A stretch of DNA of 64,000 bases, from NCBI GenBank assembly GCA_015057705.1, contig SVDU01000005.1, positions 160,304 through 224,303 on the forward strand, read 5' to 3'. Position numbers and translations under genes: made by a program. Source of the DNA: Paenibacillaceae bacterium. GTDB taxonomy: Bacteria; Bacillota; Clostridia; Lachnospirales; Lachnospiraceae. Shown here piece after piece: positions 25,396-36,760 of the stretch. Under the pieces are notes generated by a model, which was not told where the DNA came from, did no database searches, and saw only the letters and a program-made list of their open reading frames with translations. Within the stretch, counting starts at the first letter, position 1. Every line of letters starts with the position of its first letter.

Positions 25396-26166
25396 CTATT
25401 CCCCGCAGACAGAGGAAACCAGACTTAATATCTCCGGCTCACCTTCTGTGATAAGAACCGTGTTCTCATAGTGAGCGGACAGCTTTCCGTCTTCTGTTAC
25501 TACGGTCCAGTCATCATCAAGCCAGACCACCTCCAATGTTCCCTCATTAATCATGGGCTCGATGGCAAGTGTCATTCCTGGTCTTAATTTGATTCCCCGT
25601 CTTCTTGTGGAAAAATTCGGTATTTCGGGATCCTCATGAAGATGGGAACCGATTCCGTGGCCGACTAAATCCCGGACAACGCCATAACCGAACTTTTCTG
25701 CATATTTCTGGATTGCTGCAGATATTTCACCTAAATGATTGCCAGATTTTGCATATTTAATCCCTTCAAAGAAACATTGTTTCGTCACTTCCATGAGTTG
25801 GCCCGCTTCAGGAGTGATCTCTCCGATCCCATAAGTCCTTGCTGCATCAGAATGAAATCCTTTGTAAATAACCCCTGCATCAAGACTTACAATATCTCCT
25901 TCTCTCAGCACACGCTTCTTACTTGGAATCCCGTGAACCACTTCATCATTGACTGATACACAGATGGAGGCAGGATAACCATTATAATTTAAGAAAGAAG
26001 GTGTACAGCCATAGCTTCTTATGATCTCTTCACCCAGATGGTCAATATCCCAGGTCGTCATTCCCGGCTTCAAGGCCTTCTTCAGTTCTTCATGAGTGAT
26101 GCAAAGAATTCTTCCAGCCTCTCTCATAAGTTCTATTTCTCTTGCAGATTTAATCGTAACTGACAT
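25396..26166 (-). CDS. map: Methionine aminopeptidase type I
   Basis: 256 residues. Removes the N-terminal methionine of new proteins. Metal ligands visible at D96, D107, H170, E203 and a C-terminal Glu; the substrate histidine lies in VVHGIPS (H79). There is no N-terminal zinc or SH3 extension. Start overlaps no other gene; the RBS AGGAGC lies at the adk stop. Confidence 0.98.
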   Translation of the reverse strand: MSVTIKSAREIELMREAGRILCITHEELKKALKPGMTTWDIDHLGEEIIRSYGCTPSFLNYNGYPASICVSVNDEVVHGIPSKKRVLREGDIVSLDAGVIYKGFHSDAARTYGIGEITPEAGQLMEVTKQCFFEGIKYAKSGNHLGEISAAIQKYAEKFGYGVVRDLVGHGIGSHLHEDPEIPNFSTRRRGIKLRPGMTLAIEPMINEGTLEVVWLDDDWTVVTEDGKLSAHYENTVLITEGEPEILSLVSSVCGE

Positions 26167-26169
26167 AAA

Positions 26170-26814
26170 CTATGCTCCTAGGATGTCAGTGATATCGAAG
26201 AACACTTTATTTAATTCCTGTGTTCCGTCAACATTCACCAGCACGCCAGCTTCTTTATAATAATCAATCAATGGTCTGGTCTGATCATGGTAAACCGCCA
26301 AACGTTTTTTTACGGTTTCCGGCTTATCATCATCTCTTAAGACAAGTTCTGAACCACAGACATCACATATTCCCGGAACCTTGCTGGGATTATACACAAT
26401 ATGATATGTAGCTCCGCAGGATATACAGGCACGTCTTCCTGACATTCTGTTGATAATATTCTCATCGGAAACGTCAACGTTTATCGCAAAGTCTATCTTC
26501 TGTCCCATTTCAGTAATGGCTTTCTGAAGGCTTTCTGCCTGGGGAATGGTTCTTGGAAATCCGTCCAGTACGTAACCGTTCCTGCAGTCTTCCTGCTGTA
26601 TACGGCCCATCAGCATACCGATGGTAAGTTCATCCGGTACAAGAGCTCCCAGATCCATATATTCCTTTGCTTTTCTTCCCAGCTGCGTTCCTTCTTTTAT
26701 GTTGGAACGGAAAATATCTCCGGTAGACACATGAGGAATCTGATATTTCTCAGCAATTTTTTTAGCCTGGGTACCTTTGCCGGCACCAGGGGCACCTAAC
26801 ATGATGATTTTCAT
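26170..26814 (-). CDS. adk: Adenylate kinase (zinc-LID form)
   Basis: 214 residues; interconverts 2 ADP with ATP and AMP. P-loop GAPGAGKGT (7-15), LDGFPRT motif, and a long LID with CxxC...CxxC (CISC and CDVC), typical of Gram-positive zinc-binding enzymes. Start: GGAGGG then ATG at 26814; an upstream ATG at 26853 lacks a binding site. Confidence 0.98.
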   Translation of the reverse strand: MKIIMLGAPGAGKGTQAKKIAEKYQIPHVSTGDIFRSNIKEGTQLGRKAKEYMDLGALVPDELTIGMLMGRIQQEDCRNGYVLDGFPRTIPQAESLQKAITEMGQKIDFAINVDVSDENIINRMSGRRACISCGATYHIVYNPSKVPGICDVCGSELVLRDDDKPETVKKRLAVYHDQTRPLIDYYKEAGVLVNVDGTQELNKVFFDITDILGA

Positions 26815-26899
26815 CAACAGTCCCTCCATTAATATAAGGTTTAAATAGCACAAATCCCAAGGAAAAACACGCCACGGCGTGCTTCCCTTGGTTTGCTTT

Positions 26900-28222
26900 C
26901 TAATCGTTTAAAAATCCTTTATAGTAACGCACAAGCATCTGGGACTCAATCGCCTTTAATGTCTCCAGCACAACACTGACAATAATGATCAGGGATGTAC
27001 CACCGAAGGAAAGACGGCTTACACTGAATAAGCCGGAAACCATAATCGGAATGATACAGACGATAGTCAGACCGCATGCTCCTATAAATACGATATAGTT
27101 TAAAATTGAATTAAGGTAATCACTGGTTGGCTTACCTGGGCGGATACCCGGGATAAAACCACCGGACTTTTTCATATTATTTGCGACTTCAAGGGGATTA
27201 AATGTAATTGAAGTATAGAAATATGCAAACACGATGATAAGCGCGATATAAACCACAAGACCAACTGTATATGCAGGTCTTTCGGGTTTAAACCAGTTGG
27301 AAGAACTGAGTGCGGCTAAAATATGTCCGCCGATGCTGTCGTAGTTAATCCTGCTTCCCATAAACTGGGAGATCACTACGGGGAATGACATGATGGAAGA
27401 AGCGAAAATAACCGGGATAACACCGGCGGTATTTACCTTCAGCGGAATGTTGGTTGCTTGTCCGCCTACCATCTTGCGTCCCTGCATCTTTTTGGAGTAC
27501 TGCACAGGAATTCTTCTTTCACCATCCTGAAGGATGATGACGAATACAACGATTGCGACAATCACTGCAATAATAATGATCGCTGCAACAGCAGCTACTG
27601 CAACTGACTTACCAGACATAAATCTGGTATAAAGTGTAGATGCATCGGAAGGGAAGCTGGAAATGATGTTAAACAAAAGGACAATGGAGATACCATTACC
27701 CACACCGTTTTCCGTAATACGCTCACCGATCCACATCAGGAGCGCACTACCTGCCGTCATGGTAACTACTGCAATGATAACGCTTAATGCATTATATTCT
27801 TTTAACAGTCCCTGGCCTCCGAATCCCATCGCCATAGCGATAGATTCGATTAAGGCCAGAGCAACTGTAACATAGCGGGTGTATTCTGCAATCTTCTTTC
27901 TTCCATCCTCACCGTCCTGCTGCATTTCCTCAAGTTTGGGAATTGCAATGGTAAGGAGCTGCATGATAATGGAAGATGTGATGTAGGGGGTAATGCTCAG
28001 CGCAAAGACGGACATATTGGTAAAAGAGCTACCTGTCACTGCGTTAAAAAATCCAAACGCATCGTTATTATTCTGAGCAAAAAAATCTTTGAAAAAGCTT
28101 GTTTCAACTCCTGGAATCGGCAACTGTGAGCCGATTCTGGTAACCACCAGCATCAGGAACGTATAGATGAGTTTCTTTCTTACGTCCTTGATCTTGAATG
28201 CATTACGGAGTGTTTTTAACAT
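26900..28222 (-). CDS. secY: Preprotein translocase subunit SecY
   Basis: 440 residues, ten membrane segments. TFLMLVVTRIGSQLPIPGV, the plug-region GSSFTNMSVFALSITPYIT, and the cytoplasmic loop RPGKPTSDYLN are typical. Forms the protein-conducting channel with SecE and SecG. Overlap-free, 1 bp after rplO, as in the spc operon. Confidence 0.98.
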   Translation of the reverse strand: MLKTLRNAFKIKDVRKKLIYTFLMLVVTRIGSQLPIPGVETSFFKDFFAQNNNDAFGFFNAVTGSSFTNMSVFALSITPYITSSIIMQLLTIAIPKLEEMQQDGEDGRKKIAEYTRYVTVALALIESIAMAMGFGGQGLLKEYNALSVIIAVVTMTAGSALLMWIGERITENGVGNGISIVLLFNIISSFPSDASTLYTRFMSGKSVAVAAVAAIIIIAVIVAIVVFVIILQDGERRIPVQYSKKMQGRKMVGGQATNIPLKVNTAGVIPVIFASSIMSFPVVISQFMGSRINYDSIGGHILAALSSSNWFKPERPAYTVGLVVYIALIIVFAYFYTSITFNPLEVANNMKKSGGFIPGIRPGKPTSDYLNSILNYIVFIGACGLTIVCIIPIMVSGLFSVSRLSFGGTSLIIIVSVVLETLKAIESQMLVRYYKGFLND

Positions 28223-28223
28223 A

Positions 28224-28664
28224 TTAGATCACCTCGCAGGTTCCACCTAAAGCCTCGATTTTGGTTTTTGCGCCTTCGCTGAAAGCACCTACCTTTACTG
28301 TAAGCTTTTTGGTTAATTCTCCATTTCCAAGGATCTTAACTCCATCACGCGGATTCTTAACGATACCGCTCTCTAATAAAGTCTCAACAGTCACTACTGT
28401 ACCGTTGTCGAATGCTTCTAAAGCGCCTACATTAATGCCAATGATTTCTTTTGTATTTCTATTTGTAAAGCCTCTCTTCGGAATACGTCTGTATAAAGGC
28501 ATCTGACCACCTTCAAAACCTGGTCTGGTAGCTCCGGAACGAGCCTTCTGTCCTTTATGACCTTTACCTGCTGTCTTACCGTTACCTGAACCGTGACCGC
28601 GGCCTCTTCTGAAGTTATCGCTGTGTTTGGAACCCAACGCAGGCTGTAAATTTGATAAATCCAT
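28224..28664 (-). CDS. rplO: 50S ribosomal protein L15
   Basis: 146 residues, glycine- and lysine-rich start ([20 protein letters not shown]), C-terminal globular domain. Start: GGAGG then ATG at 28664 (MDLSNLQP); the GTG at 28673 lies inside the binding site. Confidence 0.99.
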   Translation of the reverse strand: MDLSNLQPALGSKHSDNFRRGRGHGSGNGKTAGKGHKGQKARSGATRPGFEGGQMPLYRRIPKRGFTNRNTKEIIGINVGALEAFDNGTVVTVETLLESGIVKNPRDGVKILGNGELTKKLTVKVGAFSEGAKTKIEALGGTCEVI

Positions 28665-28690
28665 CGCTTGCACCTCCTTACTGTTTTCTC

Positions 28691-28873
28691 TTAAATCTCT
28701 TCAACTTTTACTAAATGACGCACGTTAGCGATCATACCTCTGACTGCACCATTGTCCGGCATCTCAACTGTTTTGTGAAGCTTCTTTAAGCCTAATGCTA
28801 AAACGGTTGCTTTGTGCTTCGGTATAGCGCCGATCGGGGATTTCACCAATGTGATTTTTAATTTATCTGCCAT
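28691..28873 (-). CDS. rpmD: 50S ribosomal protein L30
   Basis: 60 residues: [26 protein letters not shown] signature region (given by its ends), compact alpha/beta protein of the 50S subunit. 13 bp after rpsE. Confidence 0.99.
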   Translation of the reverse strand: MADKLKITLVKSPIGAIPKHKATVLALGLKKLHKTVEMPDNGAVRGMIANVRHLVKVEEI

Positions 28874-28886
28874 CTTCTTATCCTCC

Positions 28887-29396
28887 TTAGCCTAAAATCT
28901 CTTCAACAGATTTGCCGCGAAGCCTTGCAACTTCCTCAGGAGTCTTTAACTGAGTTAATCCTTCGATTGTAGCCAAAACTACATTCGTCTTATTATTGGA
29001 GCCTAAAGACTTTGTACGGATATTCTTAATACCTGCAAGCTCTACAACTGCACGGGCAGGACCTCCCGCGATAACTCCTGTACCTCCGGTTGCTCTCTTA
29101 AGAAGTACGGAAGCACTTCCAAATTTACCAACCAGATCATGAGGGATACTGTTGTTCTCATCGATCGGAACAGTAACCATATTCTTTACAGCAGCCTCTT
29201 TTCCTTTACGGATTGCTTCTGGAACTTCTCCGGCTTTGCCAAGACCAGCACCAACATGGCCGTTGCCATCGCCTACGACTACTAAAGCAGAGAATCTCAT
29301 GGTACGTCCACCCTTAACGGTTTTAGATACACGCTTGATAGCAACCACCTTGTCGTTTAATTCTAACTGATTTGCATCAATATTTGTATGTTTCAC
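28887..29396 (-). CDS. rpsE: 30S ribosomal protein S5
   Basis: 169 residues, dsRBD-like N-terminal domain with [20 protein letters not shown] and the C-terminal S5 domain. Involved in decoding accuracy and helicase activity at mRNA entry. Confidence 0.99.
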   Translation of the reverse strand: MKHTNIDANQLELNDKVVAIKRVSKTVKGGRTMRFSALVVVGDGNGHVGAGLGKAGEVPEAIRKGKEAAVKNMVTVPIDENNSIPHDLVGKFGSASVLLKRATGGTGVIAGGPARAVVELAGIKNIRTKSLGSNNKTNVVLATIEGLTQLKTPEEVARLRGKSVEEILG

Positions 29397-29414
29397 GCTG
29401 TGTTCTCCTCTCTA

Positions 29415-29783
29415 CTAGAATTCCAGACCAGCTTCTCTGGCTGCGTCTGCTAATGCCTGAATCTTACCCTGATATATAAATCCGCCTCTGTCAAAGACAA
29501 CTTCTTTAATACCTTTTTCGATTGCTCTCTTAGCAACCAGGGTACCGATATATGCTGCAGCATCAACGTTGTTAGTTTTCTCTAATTCTGCTTTTAATTC
29601 TTTTTCTACTGAAGAAGCAGCAACTAAAGTCTTACCAACTGTATCGTCAATAATTTGAGCATACATATGATTATTACTTCTAAAAACAGCTAAACGTGGT
29701 CTCTCTGCAGTACCTGCAAGACGATTACGTAATCTGTTGTGCTTCTTAACGCGGATTTCGCTTTTTGACTGTTTGCTAACCAT
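29415..29783 (-). CDS. rplR: 50S ribosomal protein L18
   Basis: 122 residues, basic N terminus ([15 protein letters not shown]), [18 protein letters not shown] core, [11 protein letters not shown] near the end. Binds 5S rRNA. 17 bp after rplF. Confidence 0.99.
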   Translation of the reverse strand: MVSKQSKSEIRVKKHNRLRNRLAGTAERPRLAVFRSNNHMYAQIIDDTVGKTLVAASSVEKELKAELEKTNNVDAAAYIGTLVAKRAIEKGIKEVVFDRGGFIYQGKIQALADAAREAGLEF

Positions 29784-29800
29784 CTTTACACTCTCCTTAA

Positions 29801-30343
29801 TTATTTCTTACCAGTCTTACCAACTTTACGTCTGATTACTTCGTCAGCATACTTGATACCCTTGCCCTTATACGGCTCAGGTCTTCTCTTATCTCTGATT
29901 TCAGCAGCGTACTGGCCAACTTTTTCTTTATCAATACCTCTAACGAAGATGATGTTCTGTCCTTCCATGGTAGCTTCAATACCTTCTGGATCTTCCATCT
30001 CTACCGGATGAGAATAGCCAAGGGAAAGAACAAGCTTATTGCCCTGCTTCTGAGCTCTGTAACCAACACCGTTGATTTCAAGCTTTTTCTCATATCCTGC
30101 AGTAACACCAACGATCATGTTGTTTACTAAGGTTCTTGTAAGACCGTGTAAAGATTTCATCTTCTTTAAATCGTTTGGTCTTGTTACAAGGATATGACCA
30201 TCTTCTTCTTTGATTGTCATCTCTGTGGGTAATACTCTTTCAAGAGTTCCCTTAGGACCTTTTACAGTCACTTTATTATTTTCTGCAATTTCAACAGTTA
30301 CTCCTGCTGGAATAGCGATAGGCATTCTTCCTATACGTGACAT
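29801..30343 (-). CDS. rplF: 50S ribosomal protein L6
   Basis: 180 residues, two similar alpha/beta domains; the C-terminal signature [20 protein letters not shown] is present. Lies near the factor-binding site. Preceded by an unusually long, structured spacer (30344-30518). Confidence 0.99.
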   Translation of the reverse strand: MSRIGRMPIAIPAGVTVEIAENNKVTVKGPKGTLERVLPTEMTIKEEDGHILVTRPNDLKKMKSLHGLTRTLVNNMIVGVTAGYEKKLEINGVGYRAQKQGNKLVLSLGYSHPVEMEDPEGIEATMEGQNIIFVRGIDKEKVGQYAAEIRDKRRPEPYKGKGIKYADEVIRRKVGKTGKK

Positions 30344-30518
30344 GCCGTCTACCTCCTTAAATTTTCGGAGAGGAACTTAAGTCCTCTCTGTTTTCAGATG
30401 CATTTTCCCTGCGTCTCACTATGTTTCACAGGGTTGTTCTTCTCCCTTTGGTCGAAGAACAGCTTTCACACTAAACTCACGCTTCGCCTGTGGCCCGCGT
30501 TCTTTAAGTGTTCAATGC
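30344..30518 (-). other. Structured spacer between rpsH and rplF
   Basis: 175 bp without a gene within the spc operon, where genes are normally 10-30 bp apart. On the minus strand it holds GTTCTTC...GAAGAAC and a perfect hairpin GAGAGGA/TCCTCTC with loop CTTAAGT, ending about 20 nt before the rplF RBS. No promoter hexamers or T-run seen. Confidence 0.5.
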
Positions 30519-30920
30519 CTACCAAACGAATGCAAGTACTTCTCCGCCAACGCCCTGAGTGCGTGCTTCCTTATCGGTAATTACGCCCTGGTTTGTAGAG
30601 ATTACTGCAATACCAAGACCGCCCAGTACTTTTGGCATTTCTTCCTTGTTTGCGTATACACGTAAACCTGGTTTAGAAATTCTCTTGATACCTGTGATAA
30701 TTTTTTCGTTTTTATCTTTACCGTATTTTAATGTAATCCGGATTGTCTGGAACGCACCGTCTTCTACGATATCATATTTCTTAATGTATCCCTCTTTAAC
30801 AAGGATATCAGCAATAGCTAATTTCATCTTGGATGAAGGTACATCTACTGTATCATGTTTTGCAGTATTTGCATTACGGATTCTTGTAAGCATATCTGCG
30901 ATTGGATCGCTCATTGTCAT
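30519..30920 (-). CDS. rpsH: 30S ribosomal protein S8
   Basis: 133 residues; [15 protein letters not shown] start and C-terminal [20 protein letters not shown] are canonical. Central 16S rRNA binder and, in E. coli, translational repressor of the spc operon. Two ATGs (30920 and 30914) are possible. Confidence 0.99.
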   Translation of the reverse strand: MTMSDPIADMLTRIRNANTAKHDTVDVPSSKMKLAIADILVKEGYIKKYDIVEDGAFQTIRITLKYGKDKNEKIITGIKRISKPGLRVYANKEEMPKVLGGLGIAVISTNQGVITDKEARTQGVGGEVLAFVW

Positions 30921-30944
30921 TTTGAAATTGCCTCCTTCCTTAAT

Positions 30945-31130
30945 TTACCAGCTTGCTTTTTTAACGCCTGGGATCTGACCCTTATATGCTAATTCACGGA
31001 AGCAGATTCTGCAGATTCCGTATTTTCTTAAATAAGCATGCGGACGACCGCAGATTCTGCAACGATTGTATTCTCTTGTGGAGAATTTAGCAGGTCTCTG
31101 CTGTTTGATCTTCATTGAAGTCTTAGCCAT
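30945..31130 (-). CDS. rpsN: 30S ribosomal protein S14, zinc type
   Basis: 61 residues with the zinc site CRICGRPH...CRICF (CxxC-x12-CxxC). This is the short C+ type (also called rpsZ). 14 bp after rplE. Confidence 0.99.
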   Translation of the reverse strand: MAKTSMKIKQQRPAKFSTREYNRCRICGRPHAYLRKYGICRICFRELAYKGQIPGVKKASW

Positions 31131-31146
31131 GGATTAATTCCTCCTA

Positions 31147-31686
31147 CTATTTTGCAAATGGCATGTTGAATAATGTCAAAAGTTCACGGGCTTCTTCGTC
31201 TGTCTTAGCGGTAGTTACAAATATAATGTCCATACCTCTTACCTTGTCAACTTTATCGTATTCAATTTCAGGGAAAATAAGCTGCTCTTTAATACCAAGT
31301 GCATAGTTTCCTCTACCATCAAATGCGTTAGGATTTACACCTCTAAAGTCACGTACTCGGGGAAGTGCAAGGTTGATCAGACGATCAGCAAATTCATACA
31401 TTCTTTCACCGCGTAATGTAACTTTACATCCGATTGGCATACCTTCTCTGAGTTTGAAGTTAGCAATTGATTTTTTTGACTTTGTTAACACTGCTTTCTG
31501 ACCGGAGATGATTTCTAAATCTCTTACTGCAGAGTCTAAAATCTTGGCATTTTCCTTTGCTTCACCAATACCCATATTGATGACAATCTTGTCTAACTTC
31601 GGTACTTCCATGATGTTCTTATATCCAAATTTCTTGATCATAGCTTCTACGATCTCTGACTGGTACGTATCTCTTAATCTAGCCAA
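31147..31686 (-). CDS. rplE: 50S ribosomal protein L5
   Basis: 179 residues; [16 protein letters not shown] and [16 protein letters not shown] signatures. Binds 5S rRNA and contacts P-site tRNA. Confidence 0.99.
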   Translation of the reverse strand: MARLRDTYQSEIVEAMIKKFGYKNIMEVPKLDKIVINMGIGEAKENAKILDSAVRDLEIISGQKAVLTKSKKSIANFKLREGMPIGCKVTLRGERMYEFADRLINLALPRVRDFRGVNPNAFDGRGNYALGIKEQLIFPEIEYDKVDKVRGMDIIFVTTAKTDEEARELLTLFNMPFAK

Positions 31687-31707
31687 TTTTTATTCCTCCT
31701 CTCCGAA

Positions 31708-32013
31708 TTAATCAATTACTTTTCCGGTTGCTTTCGCAACGCGAACTTTTTTGCCGTCTTTTACTTCAAAGCCGACCCTGGTTGCTTTTCCGTCAACAAC
31801 AAGCATTACATTGGAGATATCAAGTGCAGCTTCTTTCTGTACGATACCACCCTGTGGGTTTCCAGCGCCTGGTTTCACATGCTTTGTGATCATGTTAACG
31901 CCTTCTACTACCACTCTGTCATTCTTCATATCTACATGAAGAACTTTACCCTGTTTATCTCTATCTTTTCCTGCAATAACCTTTACAAGGTCATCTCTTT
32001 TAATTTTATGCAC
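31708..32013 (-). CDS. rplX: 50S ribosomal protein L24
   Basis: 101 residues with a KOW motif ([21 protein letters not shown], ends given). Early assembly protein. Start is a GTG at 32013 behind GGAGGT; 14 bp after rplN. Confidence 0.98.
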   Translation of the reverse strand: MHKIKRDDLVKVIAGKDRDKQGKVLHVDMKNDRVVVEGVNMITKHVKPGAGNPQGGIVQKEAALDISNVMLVVDGKATRVGFEVKDGKKVRVAKATGKVID

Positions 32014-32027
32014 AGTCCGACACCTCC

Positions 32028-32396
32028 TTATAATACTTCTGGAGCTAAGGAAACAATTTTCATGAACTGCTTCTCTCTTAACTCTCTGGCAACCGGTCCA
32101 AAGATACGAGTTCCTTTGGGAGTCTTGTCATCTTTGATAATTACGGCAGCATTCTCATCGAACTTGATATATGAACCGTCTTTACGGCGTGCGCCTTTTA
32201 CAGTACGCACAACAACGGCTTTCACAACGTCGCCTTTCTTAACAACACCACCAGGTGTTGCATCTTTTACGCTGGCAACGATAACATCACCAATATTAGC
32301 ATATCTTCTTGTAGATCCGCCCATAACACGGATACAAAGAAGTTCTTTTGCACCGGTATTGTCGGCAACCCTTAATCTGGTTTCCTGCTGAATCAT
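32028..32396 (-). CDS. rplN: 50S ribosomal protein L14
   Basis: 122 residues, [19 protein letters not shown] start and the [14 protein letters not shown] region. Start: GGAAGGAG then ATG at 32396; the frame is open upstream into rpsQ but has no better site. Confidence 0.99.
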   Translation of the reverse strand: MIQQETRLRVADNTGAKELLCIRVMGGSTRRYANIGDVIVASVKDATPGGVVKKGDVVKAVVVRTVKGARRKDGSYIKFDENAAVIIKDDKTPKGTRIFGPVARELREKQFMKIVSLAPEVL

Positions 32397-32422
32397 GCCT
32401 GTTACTCCTTCCTGGAAATATA

Positions 32423-32677
32423 TTATTTCGCTTTTTCGATAATCTCCACAAGTCTCCATCTTTTGTCTTTGGACAGCGGTCTTGTTTCCATTACTTTTAC
32501 TGTATCGCCCATGTTGCAGTCATTTTTCTCATCATGTGCTTTTAATTTATACGTTCTTTTTACGATCTTGCCGTATAAAGGATGTTCTACATGGTCTTCA
32601 ATCGCTACAACAATGGTCTTATCCATCTTGTTGCTAACAACCTTACCAGTACGGGTTTTTCTAAGATTTCTTTCCAC
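32423..32677 (-). CDS. rpsQ: 30S ribosomal protein S17
   Basis: 84 residues, OB fold: [20 protein letters not shown] and the C-terminal [16 protein letters not shown]. Preceded by a 97-bp spacer after rpmC. Confidence 0.99.
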   Translation of the reverse strand: MERNLRKTRTGKVVSNKMDKTIVVAIEDHVEHPLYGKIVKRTYKLKAHDEKNDCNMGDTVKVMETRPLSKDKRWRLVEIIEKAK

Positions 32678-32774
32678 GTTCTGTATTCTCCTTTCGAGTT
32701 TTGGCCTTTCATGGCCCCAATCTATAAGTTAACACACACTCGTGTGTGTCATGCTTTTTTTAATAAGCTGCAAC

Positions 32775-32987
32775 TTAAGCTAATTTAGCCTTCTCAGTTA
32801 TAACAGTCTGAATTCTGGCTATGTTTTTGCGAACCTCATTGATCCGGCTTGTGTTGTCAAGCTGGTTGGTTGCATTCTGGAATCTTAAGTTGAAAAGTTC
32901 TTTCTTTGCAGCTACTAATTCTACATTCAGCTCGGCAACTGATTTTCCTTTTAATTCTTCAACATATTTATTCATTTTCACTGTCAT
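32775..32987 (-). CDS. rpmC: 50S ribosomal protein L29
   Basis: 70 residues, two-helix protein at the exit tunnel; [20 protein letters not shown] and NVSRI-like ARIQTVI. The start ATG overlaps the rplP stop (ATGA), showing coupled translation. A second ATG at 32975 is possible. Confidence 0.98.
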   Translation of the reverse strand: MTVKMNKYVEELKGKSVAELNVELVAAKKELFNLRFQNATNQLDNTSRINEVRKNIARIQTVITEKAKLA

Positions 32988-33409
32988 TCACCGCCTTCTA
33001 AATCTGCTTTAGCAGCAATTTTACATCTGCATGGTAATTTATGCATAGCAAGACGTAAAGCTTCACGTGCTGTTTCTTCAGGTACTCCAGCGATTTCGAA
33101 TAATACACGACCTGGTTTTACTACTGCTACCCAGTATTCCAGAGCGCCCTTACCGGAACCCATTCGGGTTTCTGCTGGCTTTGCTGTTACAGGCTTATCC
33201 GGGAAAATCTTAATCCAGACTTTACCGCCACGCTTAATATAACGGGTCATGGCAACACGGGCTGCCTCAATCTGATTTGATTTGATCCAACATGGGTCTA
33301 AAGCGACTAAACCGAACTCACCATTGCTGATTGTATTGCCTCTTAAAGCTTTACCAGCCATGCTACCACGGAACTGCTTACGACGCTTAACTCTCTTAGG
33401 CATTAACAT
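32984..33409 (-). CDS. rplP: 50S ribosomal protein L16
   Basis: 141 residues; [20 protein letters not shown] start and [17 protein letters not shown] signature. Near the A site. Its ATG shares one base with the rpsC stop (TAATG). Confidence 0.99.
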   Translation of the reverse strand: MLMPKRVKRRKQFRGSMAGKALRGNTISNGEFGLVALDPCWIKSNQIEAARVAMTRYIKRGGKVWIKIFPDKPVTAKPAETRMGSGKGALEYWVAVVKPGRVLFEIAGVPEETAREALRLAMHKLPCRCKIAAKADLEGGE

Positions 33410-34065
33410 TATTTATCGCTCCCTTCCCTTTTTGCTTTAGTTGGAAGTACTTCGCCGTTGTAGATCCATACCTTAACTCCGATCTTACCGAAGGTAGTAT
33501 CTGCTTCTGCGAAACCATAGTCAATATCTGCTCTGAGTGTCTGTAACGGAATAGTTCCTTCGCTGTAGAACTCGGTACGAGCCATATCAGCGCCGCCAAG
33601 ACGACCTGCAACTGCAGTCTTGATTCCTTTGATACCAGACTTCATGGAACGTCCCATGGTAGACTTCATAGCACGGCGGAAGGATACACGATTCTCTAAC
33701 TGCTGTGCGATGGACTCTGCAACTAACTGAGCATCTTTATCTGGTCTTTTGATCTCTTTGATATCAACAAATAATTTTTTATCTGTAAGCTTCTGAACTT
33801 CAGCTTTAATTCTTTCAATCTCAGATCCGCCCTTACCGATGACTACACCTGGTTTTGCTGTATGAATAATAACTTTAACGCGGTCAGATGCACGTTCAAT
33901 TTCAATATTAGAAATGCCGGCGCTGTATAATTTCTTCTTCAGGAATTTTCTGATCGCATAGTCTTCTACTAAGTTGTCTGCGAAATCAGCTTCAGCATAC
34001 CATTTTGAGTCCCAGTCTTTAATAACACCGACTCTTAAGCCGTGTGGATTAACTTTCTGTCCCAT
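33409..34065 (-). CDS. rpsC: 30S ribosomal protein S3
   Basis: 218 residues; N-terminal KH domain ([20 protein letters not shown]) and the C-terminal S3 domain with [11 protein letters not shown]. Lines the mRNA entry channel. Confidence 0.99.
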   Translation of the reverse strand: MGQKVNPHGLRVGVIKDWDSKWYAEADFADNLVEDYAIRKFLKKKLYSAGISNIEIERASDRVKVIIHTAKPGVVIGKGGSEIERIKAEVQKLTDKKLFVDIKEIKRPDKDAQLVAESIAQQLENRVSFRRAMKSTMGRSMKSGIKGIKTAVAGRLGGADMARTEFYSEGTIPLQTLRADIDYGFAEADTTFGKIGVKVWIYNGEVLPTKAKREGSDK

Positions 34066-34076
34066 TATTTGCCTCC

Positions 34077-34463
34077 TTATCTTTCATTAAGCACGATGGT
34101 GATGTGGCTCATTCTCTTTTCGATTCTGTAAGCGCGGCCCTGTGCTCTTGGTTTTACTCTCTTCATTGTCGGTCCCTTGTTTGCAAAACACTCTTCTACA
34201 TAAAGTTTTGCCGGGTCCATACCGTTATTGTTCTCAGCATTTGCGATCGCTGATTTTAATAACTTCTCTATTAAAGTAGAAGCATATCTGGGATTGTAAG
34301 TTACAATACCAAGTGCTGAAACAGCATCTTTGCCTCTGATGGCATCTAATACAAAGCATGCCTTCTGAACTGAAACCCTAGCATAGGATAACTTTGCTGA
34401 CGGTCTTGTGTCCTTCTGGGCATTTCTTTCTCTCTTAATCTGGCTTCTATGTCCCTTAGCCAT
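34077..34463 (-). CDS. rplV: 50S ribosomal protein L22
   Basis: 128 residues; the hairpin tip toward the exit tunnel is in [20 protein letters not shown]. The erythromycin-related loop looks unaltered. 11 bp before rpsC. Confidence 0.99.
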   Translation of the reverse strand: MAKGHRSQIKRERNAQKDTRPSAKLSYARVSVQKACFVLDAIRGKDAVSALGIVTYNPRYASTLIEKLLKSAIANAENNNGMDPAKLYVEECFANKGPTMKRVKPRAQGRAYRIEKRMSHITIVLNER

Positions 34464-34540
34464 TGGTGAATCCTCCTTTCAACTTTAACGCCCTTGGGGA
34501 ATCCTTAAATAAGAATACCCGGAGGGTGTCTGCTTCTCTA

Positions 34541-34822
34541 TTACTTACGACCAGATTTTTTCTCGTCTTTTCCATGTCCTCTGTAAGTTCTGGTAGCAAC
34601 GAATTCACCCAGTTTATGCCCAACCATATCTTCTGTAACATATACCGGAACGTGTTTTCTGCCATCATGAACTGCAATTGTATGTCCAACCATCTGTGGG
34701 AAGATTGTAGAACGGCGAGACCAAGTCTTAATTACCTGCTTTTGTCCTGCTGCGTTCATAGCATCTACTTTTTTCAGTAAATGAGCATCTGCAAATGGTC
34801 CTTTTTTAAGTGAGCGAGCCAT
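34541..34822 (-). CDS. rpsS: 30S ribosomal protein S19
   Basis: 93 residues; [19 protein letters not shown] start and [23 protein letters not shown]. Pairs with S13 at the subunit head. A 77-bp spacer follows before rplV. Confidence 0.99.
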   Translation of the reverse strand: MARSLKKGPFADAHLLKKVDAMNAAGQKQVIKTWSRRSTIFPQMVGHTIAVHDGRKHVPVYVTEDMVGHKLGEFVATRTYRGHGKDEKKSGRK

Positions 34823-34841
34823 AGGTTCTAACCTCCTTCAT

Positions 34842-35690
34842 TTATTTAACGGTCTTTCCATCTCTTCTTCTAACGATTAATCTGTTAGACTGCTTGTTTT
34901 TCTTCCTGGTCTTTAAGCCAAGTGCTGGTTTGCCCCATGGTGTAGATGGACCTGGACGGCCGATACCAGTCTTACCTTCACCACCACCGTGTGGATGGTC
35001 ATTCGGGTTCATAACGGAACCGCGAACTGTAGGACGAAATCCCATGTGACGTTTTCTACCAGCTTTACCGATATTGATCAGGTTATGATCACCATTACCT
35101 ACAACACCGATGGTAGCTCTGCAGTTGATTGGAACCATTCTCATTTCGCCGGAAGGTAAACGAAGAGTTGCATATTTTCCTTCTTTAGCCATTAACTGCG
35201 CGCTGTTACCAGCAGAACGAACCAGCTGTCCGCCTTTTCCTGGGTAAAGCTCAATGTTATGAACCTGAGCACCAACCGGGATCTTGCTTAATGGAAGGCA
35301 GTTACCTACTCTTGCTTCTGCAGTTTCGCCGCTCATAACAGTCATTCCGTCTGTTAAACCAGCTGGAGCAAGGATATAAGCCTTTGTTCCGTCTACATAG
35401 CTGATCAGTGCGATATTAGCAGTTCTGTTCGGATCGTATTCAACACCGATTACAGTTGCTGCAATGCCGTCCTTGCTGTTTCTCTTAAAGTCAATGATTC
35501 TATATTTTCTTTTAACGCCGCCTCCGCGATGTCTAACAGTAATTTTACCCTGGTTATTACGGCCGGCTGTTTTCTTAATAGTTTTGCTGATTAAGGATTT
35601 CTCAGGAGTTGACTTTGTGATTTCGCTGAAATCAGATCCGGTCATTTGTCTTCTGGAAGGGGTATATGGGTTATACTTTTTGATTCCCAT
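34842..35690 (-). CDS. rplB: 50S ribosomal protein L2
   Basis: 282 residues, slightly longer than the usual 274-277. The C-terminal [20 protein letters not shown] region contains the conserved histidine near the peptidyl-transferase centre. Confidence 0.99.
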   Translation of the reverse strand: MGIKKYNPYTPSRRQMTGSDFSEITKSTPEKSLISKTIKKTAGRNNQGKITVRHRGGGVKRKYRIIDFKRNSKDGIAATVIGVEYDPNRTANIALISYVDGTKAYILAPAGLTDGMTVMSGETAEARVGNCLPLSKIPVGAQVHNIELYPGKGGQLVRSAGNSAQLMAKEGKYATLRLPSGEMRMVPINCRATIGVVGNGDHNLINIGKAGRKRHMGFRPTVRGSVMNPNDHPHGGGEGKTGIGRPGPSTPWGKPALGLKTRKKNKQSNRLIVRRRDGKTVK

Positions 35691-35811
35691 TTTGTATCTC
35701 CTTTCAACGCCACCTGGCGTATCTTGTTTATTGTGATATAATGTTCATCACTAAGGTAACTGAAAATCGTTGACGCCGGGCCCGAATGACTTCATGCCAA
35801 GCGTTCCGATC
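35691..35811 (-). other. Structured spacer between rplW and rplB
   Basis: 121 bp without a gene. A hairpin ACGCC/GGCGT (35707-35711 with 35716-35720) stands directly before the rplB RBS, and a GTGAT/ATCAC stem lies upstream of it. It could modulate rplB translation. Confidence 0.4.
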
Positions 35812-36111
35812 TTACAGTCCTTCGAAAATTTCGATATCTTTGCTGTCAGCTGTTAACTGAACGATTGCTTTCTTAGTCTTAGATGTCTTACCGAAGGTTG
35901 TTCCTCTTCTTTTGGTCTTTCCGTCTAAGTTCATGGTGTTCACGCTGGCTACCTTGGTGCCTGGGAACATCTTTTCAACAGCTTCCTTGATCATCGTCTT
36001 ATTCGCATCTGTGTGCACTAAAAATGTGTACTTTTTAGAAGCCATAGCGTTCATGCTCTTCTCAGTTACGATTGGTTTCTGAATCACGTCGTAATATTTA
36101 ATATCTGCCAT
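35812..36111 (-). CDS. rplW: 50S ribosomal protein L23
   Basis: 99 residues: [18 protein letters not shown] start and the [21 protein letters not shown] stretch (shown by its ends). Docking site for trigger factor and SRP. Its ATG shares one base with the rplD stop (TAATG). Confidence 0.99.
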   Translation of the reverse strand: MADIKYYDVIQKPIVTEKSMNAMASKKYTFLVHTDANKTMIKEAVEKMFPGTKVASVNTMNLDGKTKRRGTTFGKTSKTKKAIVQLTADSKDIEIFEGL

Positions 36112-36731
36112 TATGCGTACACCTCCTCGATTGCTGCAACAGCAGTCTTGGTAGCAACAACTGTGTTATACTTTAAGATATCGTATACATTGATTGTGTT
36201 AACAAAAGCAGTCTTAACAGCAGCGATGTTTCTTGCGCTCATTACTGTGTTAGCGCTGTCATCTCCAACAACTACAAGAGCTTTGGATAACTTTAAGTTG
36301 TCTAATACAGCCTGGAACTTCTTTGTCTTGATTTCATCAAACTTTAACTCATCAACAACGATGAACTTATTCTCGTTCACTCTGCTGGTCAGTGCGGATT
36401 TCAGAGCAAGTCTTCTTTCCTTCTTGTTCAGTTTGATTGTATAATCTCTTGGTGTTGGTGCGAATACAACTCCGCCGCCTGTCCACTGAGGAGATCTTGT
36501 TGAACCCTGTCTGGCATGACCGGTTCCTTTCTGTTTCCACGGTTTTCTACCGCCGCCGGATACTTCAGCGCGTGTTTTTGCCTTCTGTGTTCCCTGGCGC
36601 TTATTTGCAAGCTGGCTTACGACTGCCATGTGTACAAGGTGTTCATTTACTTCAACACCAAACACTGCATCGCTTAACTCTAATGTGCCAACTTCTTTAC
36701 CTTCCATATTGTAAACAGATACGTTTGCCAT
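36111..36731 (-). CDS. rplD: 50S ribosomal protein L4
   Basis: 206 residues; the tunnel loop [19 protein letters not shown] is typical. In enteric bacteria L4 also represses the S10 operon through its leader. Confidence 0.99.
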   Translation of the reverse strand: MANVSVYNMEGKEVGTLELSDAVFGVEVNEHLVHMAVVSQLANKRQGTQKAKTRAEVSGGGRKPWKQKGTGHARQGSTRSPQWTGGGVVFAPTPRDYTIKLNKKERRLALKSALTSRVNENKFIVVDELKFDEIKTKKFQAVLDNLKLSKALVVVGDDSANTVMSARNIAAVKTAFVNTINVYDILKYNTVVATKTAVAAIEEVYA

Positions 36732-36760
36732 CTGTGTAATCCTCCTTTCTTATAAAAGCA

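Noticed and set aside
33396..33611. 71-codon open frame within rpsC
   Set aside because: Out-of-frame shadow of S3. The S3 and L16 genes are complete and coupled.
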